A stretch of DNA of 64,000 bases from Petrosia ficiformis (lineage: Eukaryota > Porifera > Demospongiae > Haplosclerida > Petrosiidae), in NCBI GenBank assembly GCA_947044365.1, contig OX345636.1:22229466-22293465 (forward strand), written 5' to 3'. The notes below the pieces were generated by a model. The model was given only the letters and a program-made list of their open reading frames with translations. It ran no database searches and was not told the origin of the DNA. A program made the translations under genes and the position numbers. This document shows, piece after piece, positions 10,440 through 21,266 of the stretch (position 1 is the first letter of the stretch; each line of letters starts with the position of its first letter).

Positions 10440-11070
10440 ATCATTACTATTGTACATGTAGGTATGAGAAATTTTAAGCCAGCCTTTATTGATGGCTCTA
10501 GAAATCTTAGGGTTTCGTGTGTCAAGGAACATGCTACTAGCAGTATGCACAAGAAAGCTATGTCACTCTCACCAATTGCCAGGGCTTTCAGCACAATTCA
10601 TGAATCAACTAGTGTAACAGTAAAGACAAAATGTGATATAGCATACTATATTTATAGCAAAAGAGAAGCTTGCTATGTCAATAAATGACACCATGCTTGT
10701 GCTACCTTTATCAGTTATATTGCAAAGGAACAAACACAATCCTTACAAAATTCTTTGGTTTACAGGCCGATGGTAGTACAGATTGTGCAAATGTAGAAAA
10801 TGAGCTATTCACAGTTCATTATCCTGATCCCAGAAGTAACGATGGTAAAGTTAATGTGCACAATAGAAATTTTGCTGTGCGACAGCCTCTAAAATTAATG
10901 GTAAGTAATGCTATGGGTCTTTTCAAGTGTCTTGAGGCGGCTATGAATTTTGTTGGTATAAAGTGAATCAGAATGAAGAGCTAGGTTAATAGGTTTGGTT
11001 GAGATGGCACCAATGTAAACATCGCAGACAGAGGTCTGGAAACACTAATGATAATGAGATTGTATTATGT
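10440..11070 (+). pseudogene. hAT-related ZNF862-type protein fragment
   Basis: Plus-strand pieces read FIDGSRNLRVSCVKEHATSS with MHKKAMSL (10480-10565), a TTF-type finger end. Next is KFFGLQADGSTDCANVENEL with FTVHYPDPRSNDGKVNVHN (10749-10860), the first catalytic-aspartate region of hAT-derived proteins (DGSTD). Then come GLFKCLEAAMNFVGI and, after damage, DGTNVNIADRGLE (11000-11035). This is the order of the ZNF862/KIAA-type family of hAT-derived zinc-finger proteins. Frame breaks occur at 10688 and 10966. It lies between two blocks of Helitron sequence and probably inserted into Helitron copy A. Confidence 0.7.
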
Positions 11071-11395
11071 GTATGAAAAGTCTCCCAAAAATGTCATGAC
11101 CTCGAGGATGTTGATAACGAATTGAGGCTGTGTTTGGATACATGGCGATGGAGGAAATAGGCCACTTTGAGCATGTGGGACTCGTTTTGTTACACATAAG
11201 GAAGCAGCATTGACAGGTATGGAGCCTATCTTTCCCGCATGATAGCTCTGATAGAACACCATAAAGTAAAGTCTGTGGATAAGCAGAATTGAAGAGTTAG
11301 ATTTCAAATGGCTTCTTGGCTGTACTGTTTTTCACGACATCCTCGACCATGTGCAATTCTTTGTAAGGTTTTACAAGAAGACGAAGCATGTGTAG
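11071..11395. other. Possible continuation of the hAT-derived fragment
   Basis: Stops occur in all frames, and no family was recognised here. The sequence ends abruptly at 11396 where similarity with Helitron copy B (45203) begins. Confidence 0.4.
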
Positions 11396-13144
11396 TAATG
11401 GGCCTCCCCAATTAGAAAGTTCAGTAGTTAGGACGGACTTTAACATGCCTAACACGGAAGCTGTTGACATCATTCGTAATGGAGATTTCAATTATCCAGT
11501 TTACAGACTACCACGTATTGAAGGCCAGCCTATTAGTTTGTTTACTGATGCTAAAGCAGAGGAAATGGCATTTCCCTGTTTGTTTCCCAATGGTGTCAAT
11601 GGTTTCCTAACAGCCCGTGATCCAGCAATAAGTATTACGGACTATATTCAAATCCGTTTACTTAATGCTGATAGTAGATGGGCTAGTCACATTCCCTATT
11701 TATTGTGACCGTTTAGATCAAGCACAACTACAAGAGCATGACCAACAAGCTTTGACAGCTGGTGATCTATTGAGTGATACATCCTCAGAGAACCCTGACC
11801 TGTCTGAGAATTGTTTTGGTTTCATGCGATATATTTGCAGCTCAGCTGCATATTGGCAGAGGGCTAAGCTTGATCTATTTGCGATGTTTCGTACACTTGG
11901 ACCTCACACTCAGTGCTGATGATATGAACTGGACTGATCTGCTCTACATCCTAGCAAACCGTGATGGAATGGATCTCACTGAGCAACAGGCGAAAGACTT
12001 GCCAACAACACAGCGGAAACGTCTCTTGTGTAGCTACCCTGTGATTGTTGCTCAACACTTTTCTCACCGATTCAATTCGTTTATGAAATTTATTCTAAAT
12101 GGAGATGGTAAGCCCATTGGTGAAATTCTGGACTACTTTTGGAGAGTTGAGTTTCAGCAGAGAGGCTCACCTCACATCCATTCTCTGTGGTGGGTGAAAG
12201 ATGCTCCTAACTTACGTACTGTGGAAGGTAAAAGAGCTACACCAGAGTTCATTGATAAATACATAACGTGTGGAGTACCAGTGATTGGTGATGATGATGA
12301 ATTAAGATTGCTAGTGATGAGAGTACAGAGACACACTCATACCCAAACATGCCGAAAACAAGGTCGATTCAGATGTAGATTTGATTTCCCAAAGAGAGCG
12401 AGTGCAACTACTCACTTGAAACGTAACAGGGATATCGGCAATAAAGCTAGATTCTACGTTCTGAAAAGAGAACAGGGGGATGAATACATCAATCCTTACA
12501 ACCCTCACATTCTCAGAGCCTGGGGTGCCAACATGGACTTGCAAATGGTTGGCTCCGTCTACGGTGCTGCTCAGTACATCTGCCATTATATGTGCAAAGA
12601 TGAACCTAAAGAACTCAGACAGCTGATTTCTCGTAATCTAGAAAAGTTTCCCGAAAATTGCACTCAGAAATCTTGTTTGTTAAAGATAGGTAACACCTTA
12701 ATTAGTCATCGTATTCTGAGTGCTCAGGAAGCTGTTTACCGGACGACAGGTCTTCATTTACGTGGATCTTCGAGAGGTACAATATTTGTGAATACGGGAA
12801 GGCCTCAGAAAAGAACGAGAGTAATAAAGTCAACTAGAAAGCTTCGGGAGATGGATGGTGGTGATACTGATGTCTTTGAAAGTGGACTATATGAGCGCTA
12901 TACTGCTCGTCCAGTTGGTGATCCATTCGACAATATGAGCCTTGCTCACTTTGCTGTTTGGTACGCTACATCAAAGCCTCCTTCTACCTTTGGTACGTCA
13001 ACTAGAGCTCAGCCTAGGTACGAACTACAAGGTAATAGTGGATGGATATACTTGCGTAGAAAGCAAGCATGTCTTCGTGTACCAACACTGACTCCCGATC
13101 ATTGTTGGAAACAAAGGAAGTTGAACGAGCTACATGTCAATTGA
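11388..13144 (+). pseudogene. Helitron Rep (HUH endonuclease) region
   Basis: The reading runs in two pieces. 11388-11708 (FNMPNTEAVDIIRNGDFNYP, then KAEEMAFPCLFPNGVNGF) is the pre-Rep region. After a deletion near 11706 the main frame (to 13144) carries LSADDMNWTDLLYILANRDG, the Helitron_like_N core. The HUH motif appears as FQQRGSPHIHSLWW (about 12149-12190) and the two-tyrosine motif as YICHYMCKDEP (about 12575-12607), with both tyrosines present but His where many relatives have Lys before the second. The frame ends at 13144 because of a rearranged insertion; in copy B the same region reads on. Rep nicks and transfers the DNA strand. Unlikely to be functional. Confidence 0.85.
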
Positions 13145-15135
13145 GGGCACTTAATCAGTTTGGTGACGACTACTACTACCACTTGCTTATGTTGTATTTG
13201 CCATGGCGTAATGAAACTGTGGATATCTTGGGTTCACATGCTACGGCTAAACAATCCTTTGTTTCCAACAATGATCGTCTCCTAGTACTTGGTGGTGACC
13301 AAGCTTCGTTTGCTGCAGAAGTTGAACGAGCTACATGTCAATTGAGGGCACTTAACCAGTTTGGTGACATTGTTTATGCCCCTATAGCTCCTGGTGCAGC
13401 ACAACGAAATATGGAGATGGAAAACGAAGGTGCTGGACCAGACCCAATTTATTATAATGAAGTGCTGTTAGCTGATAATCATAGCAGCGCTTTAACTACT
13501 GATCAGCAAGGTGTTGGTGAAGTCAACCACTTGGCTTCCGATGATCGCACTGTACGTGCAATGGGCCAAAGACGCATGACGGATGCAGAATACCATCGAA
13601 AGGTTGATAGCCTCAATGAGTCACAACGTTTAGCCTTTCAAAAAGTTTTGAATTACACTACGGCTCGACACGAGTACCAGATGCATGCTGTAGAGTCACC
13701 ACCTGAGCCACTTAGGCTTTTCATTACCGGCGGCGCTGGTACTGGTAAGAGTCATGTGATTAGTGTAGTTCATGAGCACTTTGAACATGCCCAGATTGGC
13801 GACGGATGTGCTTGTATGTTGATGGCTCCAACCGGAGTAGCTGCATTCAATATCGGAGGTCTCACTATTCACAAAGCGCTCAACTTGCCTGTAGAGCATG
13901 GTAAAAGAACCGCCTATCGCAAGTTAGCTAGTGAGAGACTTCACGGTATGAGACGTCTTTGGAAGAGTGTCACCACGATCATCACTGATGAGATCAGTAT
14001 GGTCTCATATCAGACACTCAACTTTGTTCACCAGAGATTGACTGAAATCAAAGGTACAGATGACACTGAAGTTCTCTTCGGAGATCTCAATGTCATTGCT
14101 GTTGGAGACTTCCTTCAACTACCACCTGTTAGAGACAAATTTATATTTCAGGAAGGTAATGGTTATAATCCTGGTTCTACCCACTTGTGGAGAGATATCT
14201 TCACAATGGTGGAGCTGACGATTAACATGAGACAGATGGGTGACAACACTTACTCTCAAGTACTGGGTAGAATTCGCACTGGACAGCAAACTCCAGACGA
14301 TATCACTCTGCTCAGGACCCGTCTGACTTCTGGTATAGATACTCCAGTGGATATTGAACAGTCTCCATTCACAGATGCTCTGCGTCTGTTACCTTTGAAA
14401 GTCATGGTGGACGAATACAATACTCACCGTCTTCGACAGTTGGCGCAGGCGTCGACTGTGTTCGAATTCAAGGGTGAGCATTCAATTGTCGACTCCGATT
14501 CTGCTAGACAGAGTTACGGTGTCGTTCAACATGTTGATGTCCCAGAAAGACTCATCCCACCCGATGACAATGACTGTGCTGGCCTCCCAAGAAGTCTGAA
14601 ACTGGCGGTTGGTGCACAAGTCATGCTCCGAAGAAACATCCTCTGTGAAGATGGACTAGTAAATGGAGCTCGTGGAATCGTGGTGGGATTTATTTGGCCT
14701 GATGGACAGCCAACACAGCCTGAAATTGAACAGCTACCTCAAAATGTTCTGGTCAAATTCCACGATCCTCGCGTTGGTCGTCGTATCAGCCGAGTGAGTG
14801 TTGAAGATGATGCAGAAGCTGTTCCAATTGAACCTGTGACGGCAAAATTCTATGGCCGAGAGGGAGTCACACTACAAAGGACTCAACTACCTTTACTACC
14901 CTGTTGGGCTGCTACTATTCACAAAGTACAAGGGTTATCTCTTGATGCTGCTGTGATTGACCTAGGTCCCAAAGTGTTTGAAGATGGCATGGCTTATGTT
15001 GCTCTGAGTCGTGTCAGAACACTTGATGGTGTAGCTATAATTGATCTTGTATCCAGCAAAATCAAGGCCTCTCAGTTGGCAACTAAAGAGTTAGATCGGC
15101 TGAGAGGAGCTGATGTTCAAGATCGTGAGGAGTAA
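13069..15135 (+). CDS. Helitron PIF1-type helicase domain
   Basis: This is the longest open frame of the window (688 codons). It overlaps the end of the Rep frame, so Rep and helicase were probably one RepHel protein. Helicase motifs in order are Walker A GGAGTGKS (about 13731-13754), APTGVAAFNI (Ia), TDEIS (II, about 13987), AVGDFLQLPPV (III, about 14098), and near the end TIHKVQGLSLDAAV (V) and YVALSRV (VI, about 14995). This is the PIF1/RecD-like superfamily 1 arrangement used to unwind DNA during rolling-circle transposition. The first 30-50 codons derive from a local duplication, and LRALNQFGD appears twice (near residues 30 and 93). The open frame suggests recent activity, but the broken upstream Rep makes present activity unlikely. 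Confidence 0.9.
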   Translation: MSSCTNTDSRSLLETKEVERATCQLRALNQFGDDYYYHLLMLYLPWRNETVDILGSHATAKQSFVSNNDRLLVLGGDQASFAAEVERATCQLRALNQFGDIVYAPIAPGAAQRNMEMENEGAGPDPIYYNEVLLADNHSSALTTDQQGVGEVNHLASDDRTVRAMGQRRMTDAEYHRKVDSLNESQRLAFQKVLNYTTARHEYQMHAVESPPEPLRLFITGGAGTGKSHVISVVHEHFEHAQIGDGCACMLMAPTGVAAFNIGGLTIHKALNLPVEHGKRTAYRKLASERLHGMRRLWKSVTTIITDEISMVSYQTLNFVHQRLTEIKGTDDTEVLFGDLNVIAVGDFLQLPPVRDKFIFQEGNGYNPGSTHLWRDIFTMVELTINMRQMGDNTYSQVLGRIRTGQQTPDDITLLRTRLTSGIDTPVDIEQSPFTDALRLLPLKVMVDEYNTHRLRQLAQASTVFEFKGEHSIVDSDSARQSYGVVQHVDVPERLIPPDDNDCAGLPRSLKLAVGAQVMLRRNILCEDGLVNGARGIVVGFIWPDGQPTQPEIEQLPQNVLVKFHDPRVGRRISRVSVEDDAEAVPIEPVTAKFYGREGVTLQRTQLPLLPCWAATIHKVQGLSLDAAVIDLGPKVFEDGMAYVALSRVRTLDGVAIIDLVSSKIKASQLATKELDRLRGADVQDREE
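13096..13168. repeat. Rearranged insertion in Helitron copy A
   Basis: 13096-13117 is a perfect 22-nt inverted copy of 13256-13277, and 13117-13168 is a direct copy of 13318-13369 with about one mismatch. Copy B has only a few bases here. The insertion shifts the frame and ends the Rep reading at 13144. Confidence 0.9.
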
Positions 15136-16020
15136 ATGTGTATGATAATAATTATTGTTGTGCTATATAATACATTTGTGCTTTTAATTATATATAATCA
15201 GAGTTTGTTTAGTATTGTTATTATTGTACAATTATGTGTGTTATTAAAGCTGGACTTTAATATTGTATTTATCTGTACATGTACATGTATTGAGCCTTAT
15301 AATTATATAATAATTATTATTATACATGTTCTATTCTATTGTGTGTGGGATTTCCTAGTGGGCGGTGTATACCATCTATGTATACTCTGTGTACATATTG
15401 ATTGGTTGTATACCCCTAGGGTCCCCTGCTTACATTCACTGTTTGCAACACACATTGATCCCTGTCCCAATTGGTTGATGGTGGATCCTCACTTTCTGTT
15501 CAGAAGGTGGGTGGCCTGGCATAAGGGACGCCTCCTCGTGGTCCAGGCTGGTAACTTCTACTTTTAATAATTAATGTAGAAGGCTAAAGGTCCCTTGAAG
15601 ATTTCAAAATTTGTGGAAAATAAAATGGTTAGTGTAATGGCACTTAATTAATGTATGATTGATAATAATAATTTTCCTTTGTAATTATAGTCTGAAAGAT
15701 GTCAAGCAACAATGCAATTATGTATTTCAAAGAGAATGATCAACGAAACATTCATAACTTTCATATTTAAATTTAAAAAATTTTATAAATCATAAGAAAA
15801 ATTTGAAACTATTGTTTATTGATAATTAATTAATACATGCATGAATAAGGCAATACATAAACAGGCTGCTAATTAGTACATAATATACAAGCAAAATACT
15901 AGGTAGATATAGTAAACAACTCCATTGGCGGGTAATAATGTTTCATATCTTACTGCAATAAAATATAATCTTTATTTTCATTGGTCAATTCGATATTGAT
16001 CTTCAAAAGTGATCCTACCA
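15136..16020. other. Helitron non-coding 3' segment
   Basis: Conserved with copy B (48271-48910), including GGGCGGTGTATACCATCT and CCAATTGGTTGATGGTGGAT. A hydrophobic ORF (15136-15567) exists, but its first part is AT-repeat translation. At 16025-16031 a TATAAAA box stands about 38 bp before the small ORF starting at 16064, so this stretch probably ends in a promoter. Confidence 0.6.
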
Positions 16021-16063
16021 TCCAGTATAAAAACAGCACAATTTCTGCGCTACAAGGTATAGA

Positions 16064-16282
16064 ATGTCTCAATTTGAAGACTTAGAAGCAATAGAAGACA
16101 TGGATTTAGATCTTGAAGCAACTCCACGCCCGAGTCCAATCAGACCTCCACCTCCAGTTGGAGCTCCTCCTCCACCTCCACCTCCGCCTCCAGTTGGAGC
16201 TCCTCCGCCAAAGAAAGGGAGAAAAAGAAAGGGAGAAAAAGAAGGAGGAAACAAAAGGGGAGGGGGGAGTCAAAGATTATAA
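16064..16282 (+). CDS. Small proline-rich ORF in Helitron tail
   Basis: 72 codons starting MSQFEDLEAIEDMDLDL, then a poly-proline tract and a basic Lys/Arg tail. A TATAAAA box lies at 16025-16031. The counterpart in copy B (48954-49086) keeps MSQFED, MDLDL, TPR and SPIRPPP, but all indels between the copies in this part are multiples of three (LEAIED versus FIPDG; EAT versus SNEEVT; PRPSP versus PRSP). The surrounding non-coding sequence is much more alike. A GT...AG pair (about 16278/16335) could be an intron joining a short second exon (IQVTTNGG). Function unknown; the acidic start, PxxP tract and basic tail suggest a nuclear or scaffold role, but that is a guess. Confidence 0.45.
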   Translation: MSQFEDLEAIEDMDLDLEATPRPSPIRPPPPVGAPPPPPPPPPVGAPPPKKGRKRKGEKEGGNKRGGGSQRL

Positions 16283-16562
16283 CTGTTAGTTAATAAGTAA
16301 TTTTATAATAATTATTCTGTTTTATGTTTATACAGATTCAAGTAACCACAAATGGTGGTGTTATAATAAAAAAAAACATTATAACATTATCATTAAATTA
16401 TATAATTATATAATTATTATATATATATATATTATATTATATTATTTTAAAAGTTTCATTTAAATTATATATATATTATTAGCAAATATCAGCAGTAGCT
16501 AAAACTTTCACTTACTCTCCTCTGCATGTGCTGTTTAAGCTTGCATTAGATTGTCTTACATG

Positions 16563-16772
16563 CTACAGAGTGATCTCTGCCTTGCAGTAGTAGTAGTCTA
16601 AATTAATCTTTGTTGTTTCTATCCTTTGTGCTCTAATCCTTCTCTGTATTTCTGCTTGAGCAGTAGTAATCTTCTTAATCTGTGGTGTTTCAATCCTTTG
16701 TGCTCTATGCCTGTTCTCAGTGTTCTGTATTTCAGCTTGCCAGTGCTTGCTTATCGCAGATTTCTTCGACAT
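16563..16772 (-). CDS. Small basic ORF, convergent, in Helitron tail
   Basis: 69 codons on the minus strand starting MSKKSAISKHWQAEIQN. It contains two related units (AEIQN..RHRAQRIETPQIKK and AEIQRRIRAQRIETTKIN), so an internal duplication is visible. Copy B (49334-49537) keeps the same frame with two in-frame differences: MSKK versus MEK (3 bp) and NTENRH versus NRH (9 bp). It faces the MSQFED ORF. It is Arg/Lys/Gln-rich and probably helical. Not recognised; may be coding, or a short repeat that happens to stay open. Confidence 0.35.
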   Translation of the reverse strand: MSKKSAISKHWQAEIQNTENRHRAQRIETPQIKKITTAQAEIQRRIRAQRIETTKINLDYYYCKAEITL

Positions 16773-17195
16773 TCTCGTGCTCTACTTCATGCGCATGCTC
16801 AGTATCATGCGTGACCTTTGAACACGTGCGATGAAGCTCTACACACCAGCAGAAAGAAAGATGTGTAGCTTACGTAGAAACTGGAAGTAATAGCTAGCTA
16901 TCCTGCCTGAAATATATTCCTAAAGTTCTGCAAGATCCTTTGAAAGGTCAGGAGAGTAGATAATCAAAATAATAACTATAATAAGCTGTTGTCTTCCATC
17001 ATGTGCTTGATGAAGTCAGCCATGATTACTGAATGCTGGACACCACAAACCAGTCATAAGGATACTTTGATCTTCACTTAAACTTGTAAAGCAATCATAG
17101 GGATGTTTTTTTCTCTATATATCTTGTTTCCTATACCTGTCTGGTATTGGTATTTTGGAAATCCTTTTCGTTTTTAACTTCTGAAACCTTACTTA

Positions 17196-19635
17196 TTGAA
17201 GCTAGATCTATCCAGGCAAAATCTTCCTAAGCATTCGGATCAGGTGGCTCGTAAGTTTTCTAATTTAATGATGGGTGGCAATGTTAAAGCAGCTATTAGA
17301 TTGCTTTCCAACAATGACTGTTCTGGTGGAGTTCTATCGTTAAATTCTACTGTTAATGGTCGCTCAGTTAAAGATATTTTAGTTGATAAACACCCTCCAG
17401 CTCAACCACCACACCCACCACACCAGTCTGCTATTGTTCCTCCTTTTCATCCTATTCTGTTTGACTGTTTAACACCCGAGTTAATCCGTTCCTCTGCCCT
17501 GAAGATTGAAGGTTCTTCAGGCCCTTCGGGTCTTGATGCTGCCAATTGAAAGCGTATCTGCACCTCCTTTGGTACCTCTTCATCTGACCTATGTGCCGCA
17601 CTAGCATCTTTTGGAAGAAGATTATGCACCTCATTTGTTGATCCAAATGGACTATATCCCTTTCTAGCAAGTCGACTGATTGCCCTTGATAAACAGCCCG
17701 GAGTTCGTCCCATTGGGGTGGGTGAATCCGTACGTCGTATCATATGTAAGGCTGTTATTAAAGTAATTGGTCCAGATGTCATGGAAGTTGCCAGATCCTC
17801 TCAGCTTTGTGCTGGTCAAGATGGGGGGGTGTGAGGCAGCTGTTCATGCTGTTCACCAGTTGTTTGAATCATCAGATTGTGAGGCTGTCCTTCTAATTGA
17901 TGCGAGTAATGCATTTAACTCTCTCAAATCGTCACACTGCTCTCAGAAATATTCTCAACCAATGTCCTGCCCTGGCCACAATTGCTATTAATTGCTATCG
18001 TTTGGATGATGGCGAAGTGATATTGTCTTCTGAAGGAACCACTCAGGGGGACCCTTTGGCTATGGCAATCTATGCCATTGGAATCCTTCCTCTTATTCAC
18101 CACCTTAATCATCAGCTTTGTACTCAGGTTTGGTATGCTGATGACGCTGCTGTAGGCGGTAAGCTTATCTGCCCTGCGTGAATGGTGGGATAACCTCTGT
18201 TCCTCTGGACCTATGTTTGGCTACTATCCCAATGCATCTAAATCATGGCTGGTTTTAAAAGATGAATCTGCTGCTCTTGCCTCTTCTATCTTTGGTGACA
18301 CGAACATTAATCTCACTACAGAAGGCCATAGATATTTAGGCAGTGTCATTGGTTCAAGTAAATTTGTTGATTGTTTTGTTGAAAAGAAGGTTTCGGATTG
18401 GGTTGATCAAATTATTAAATTGAACTCTATTGCTCAGTCTCAACCACATGCTGCCTTTTTGGCATTTACACATCGGCTCTCTAGCAAGTGGACTTATTTC
18501 CTCAGAACTATTCCTAATGTGAAGTATTACCTTCAACCTCTTGAGGACCTTGACTGGTCAGTGTGCCTTTAATGATGAATTCAGGACTTTGATATCTCTG
18601 CCTACTCGTTTGAATGGCTTAGGAATCCTAAATCCCTTGACAACTGCTGATTCTCAGTTTAACTCTTCATTATTTATTACTGCTCCTCTAGTTTCTTCCA
18701 TCATCCTTTCCTCTAATGAGTCCATATCGACTATTTTGGCTGATATTTCTCAAAGAAAGGCTGAGGTTAGAAAGAATCGCAGATTGCAATTATCAACTTT
18801 GGCTCAAGAACTATACTCTGTATTCCCTAGCTCCTTGCAGCGATGTTTAGACGTGGCTGGGGAGAAAGGTGCCTCAACATGGTTAACTGAACTACCATTG
18901 TCAATTCATGGGTTTACTCTAAATAAAGGCACATGCTTTATGCTTAAGGTATGGTTGGATTCCTTCTCGCCTTTCTTCCCATTGTGTTTGTGGTAATACA
19001 TTTACTGTAGATCAATGTTTTAACTGCAAATGTGGGGATTTCCATCTATACGCCACAATAAAGTCAGAGATATAACAGCTCATCTTCTTACGGAGGTTTG
19101 TCACGATGTCCTCATTGAACCCCAATTACAGAACTTTCAGGTGAGGCTTTGTCTTATGGCTCAGCTAATAGACAAGATCAGGCTCGTGTTGACGTTGCTG
19201 CTAGTGGGTTTTGGGGGAGTTCTCATGAAAGGGCTTATTTTGACGTGAGTATTTATAATCCATTTGCCCGTACCTATGTTAACTCGTCCTTATCTTCCTG
19301 TTATAAACGCAATGAGTCTGAAAAGAGGAGAAATTACGACCAGAGGATTAGAGAAATAGAACATGGCTCCTTCACTCCACTTGTTTTTTCTACTGCAGGT
19401 GGCATGGGACCAGCTGCTAGCGTGGTGTGTAAGAGACTGGCTTCTATGATCTCAATCAGAAATAATCAGCCTTATTCTCGTGTACTGAATTGGCTCAGGT
19501 GTCGTCTTGGTTTCTCATGTAATCAGATCAGCGATTATGTGTCTTCGTGGTGCCCGGTCCTCATATCATCGTCCTATTAAATCTGACTGTGCTGCTATAG
19601 ATCTTGCCCTCTCTGAGAGTAAGGTCCATAACTGA
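17196..19635 (+). pseudogene. Reverse transcriptase + nuclease retroelement
   Basis: Reading frames joined by several frameshifts give an RT of a lineage common in marine invertebrates. The first part is KFSNLMMGGNVKAAIRLLS with GGVLSLN, then GPSGLDAAN followed by a TGA at about 17547. The core reads [30 protein letters not shown] (motif A, about 17893-17930), EGTTQGDPLAMAIYA, and YADD (about 18136), the catalytic motif. Later comes WTYFLRTIPNVKYYLQPLED. The C-terminal part carries LPLSIHGFTLNKG, DVAASGFWG, ERAYFDVSIYNPFA (about 19225-19268) and IEHGSFTPLVFSTAGG, which looks like a PD-(D/E)XK-type nuclease. Breaks include a G7 run at 17822-17828. It ends with a stop at 19635. Whether to class it as non-LTR is uncertain. 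Confidence 0.8.
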
Positions 19636-19714
19636 TTGACTATTATGCTTTATCATCATTACTTATTTATCATCATTACTTATTTATTTACTTATTTATC
19701 TCTTTTATTATTAT

Positions 19715-20308
19715 TTATAATACATGTATATGTATGTATTCTACTGGAGTTTTTGAAACGCTCTTACATATCACACATTGAAAGGCTTGTGCAAGTTGTT
19801 CTAGAAAACCAAGTTGAGATTCCACTTTGGTAAGCTTTTTCAATACAATCTTCATGCTATCATCTGATTCCAATCGTGGTTTCTTTTCTGAAGGTCCTGC
19901 CTCTTCAATAGTAAGATCAATGGCATTCAGATCAGTTGATAGCCGAGTCAGATTTTGATGCTGCAAGTATTTATCTTGTGCCCTTCCAAAAATGTGGTCC
20001 ACAGGTACTATCATTAGATAAGAGTGGAAAGCACTTGCTGTCGAGTAACATTACTTCAAATCCAACTTGTTGTTCTACCAGCTTTGAAATAGTAGGCGCT
20101 GCCATCATGAAACTACCACTTGTGTTATAGCAGTGTAATCAACTTTACCTGTCCCAAGTTTTTCCTTAGACACATTCACCAGCACAATTGTTTTTTGATT
20201 TTGTTGCTGTTTTTGGATGTACATGAAATATATGTTGGACTTGTGTAACCAACCATAAGATATGTTTATACCACTAGTAACAGGAAGGGACATAGAAATA
20301 GATGACAA
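19715..20308 (-). pseudogene. Unidentified protein fragment with half zinc-binding motif
   Basis: On the minus strand, one frame (20308-20105) reads SYGWLHKSNIYFMYIQKQQQ and TIVLVNVSKEKLGTGKVDYT. A second frame across 20070-19985 reads MLLDSKCFPLLSNDSTCGPH with FWKGTR and then a stop. A third (20014-19715) reads KKPRLESDDSMKIVLKKLTK with VESQLGFLEQLAQAFQCVIC, the start of a CxxC unit. The order (FW..TRK, coiled segment, CVICK) resembles multicopy fish and invertebrate proteins of unknown role that end in a RING-like unit. At least two frameshifts are present and the finger is cut off. Confidence 0.4.
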
Positions 20309-20491
20309 TTCAGGAGTAACTGCTGCATTGCCATGAACTTCATAGGTACTGCTAGGAAAGACTGATAAAGTGTTACAAAGAAAGACAAAGTTTACTTATG
20401 ATATCAACTGACTCCTAATTTAACAACGATGATATTCTTGACATTTTTTGGGGATGTACATGTACTTTTGATAACTAAAGTAAAGTGTGTA

Positions 20492-21266
20492 GTATAAACA
20501 TTCGGCCTTAATTCTCATAATCATCTTTCTCTCCATTTTGACAACAAGATGCCTTCAATATCTCAAATCAAGAGTCTATTCTGTGCAACCAAATGCAGTA
20601 GTTGTCCACCTTTCATGAAAGTGTTAGATATGGGTGATATAAACTAAGGAGTGAAGAGCAGATGACACACACTCTCCTTTTTTGATTTTGTTAAGTATGG
20701 TTTTAGTGTTAGAAGAGTAAGCTCAGAAACCAAGCACAACTACAGAAAATTTGAAAAGTATTCCCGTGCCATTACATAATTTCTTCATAGGCACTATTAA
20801 GATTATTGTGAAATAGATCTATTTCACCCCACATACAATCTAGATATTGGACAAATTGATGAAGTGTGTAGTATAAACATTCGGCCTTAATTCTCATAAT
20901 CATCATAATCATCTTTCTCTCCTTTATATGGCATTTTGACAACAAGATGCCTTCAATATCTCAAATCAAGAGTCTATTCTGTGCAACCAAATGCAGTTGT
21001 CCACCTTTCATGAAAGTGTTAGATATTGGTGATATAAACTAAGGAGTGAATAGCAGATGACACACGCTCTCCTTTTTTGATTTTGTTAAGTATGGTTTTA
21101 GTGTTAGAAGAGTTAGCTCAGAAACCAATGACTTTCCAGCACAACTACAGGAAATTCGAAAACTATTCCTGTGCCATTACATAATTTCTTCATCTTCATA
21201 GGCACTATTAAGATTATTGTGAAATAGATCTATTTCACCCCACATACAATCTTGGACAAATTGATG
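20492..21266. repeat. Tandem duplication, unit about 372-400 bp
   Basis: The first unit starts at about 20492 (GTGTGTAGTATAAACATTCG) and the second at about 20864. Both run to CAAATTGATGA. They differ by several small indels, for example a CATAATCAT repeat gain in unit 2. On the minus strand the sequence beyond the second unit reads DDITAIFGPDIINLSK, possibly an upstream exon of the pseudogene at 19715-20308. Confidence 0.85.

Larger units (their letters stand above)
11396..17120 (+). mobile_element. Helitron copy A (5'-truncated)
   Basis: From 11396 the sequence follows copy B (45203 onward) with high identity through Rep, PIF1-type helicase, a 0.9-kb non-coding stretch, two small ORFs and a 3' end region. 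Similarity stops near 16818 but resumes at a terminal motif GTAAAGCAATCAT (17091-17103). Relative to copy B it keeps two helicase segments that B has lost. It lacks about 90 bp near 11706 that B retains and carries a rearranged insertion at 13096-13168. Helitrons transpose by rolling-circle replication through an HUH endonuclease and a helicase. The exact termini could not be fixed. Confidence 0.85.

Noticed and set aside
15136..15567. 143-codon hydrophobic ORF after the Helitron helicase
   Set aside because: Its first part is translation of AT-rich simple sequence, and in copy B the frame is broken in that part. The conserved last third is explained by the high identity of the two copies.
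16069..16254. Glycine-rich minus-strand ORF
   Set aside because: It is the antisense of the proline codon tract of the small plus-strand ORF.
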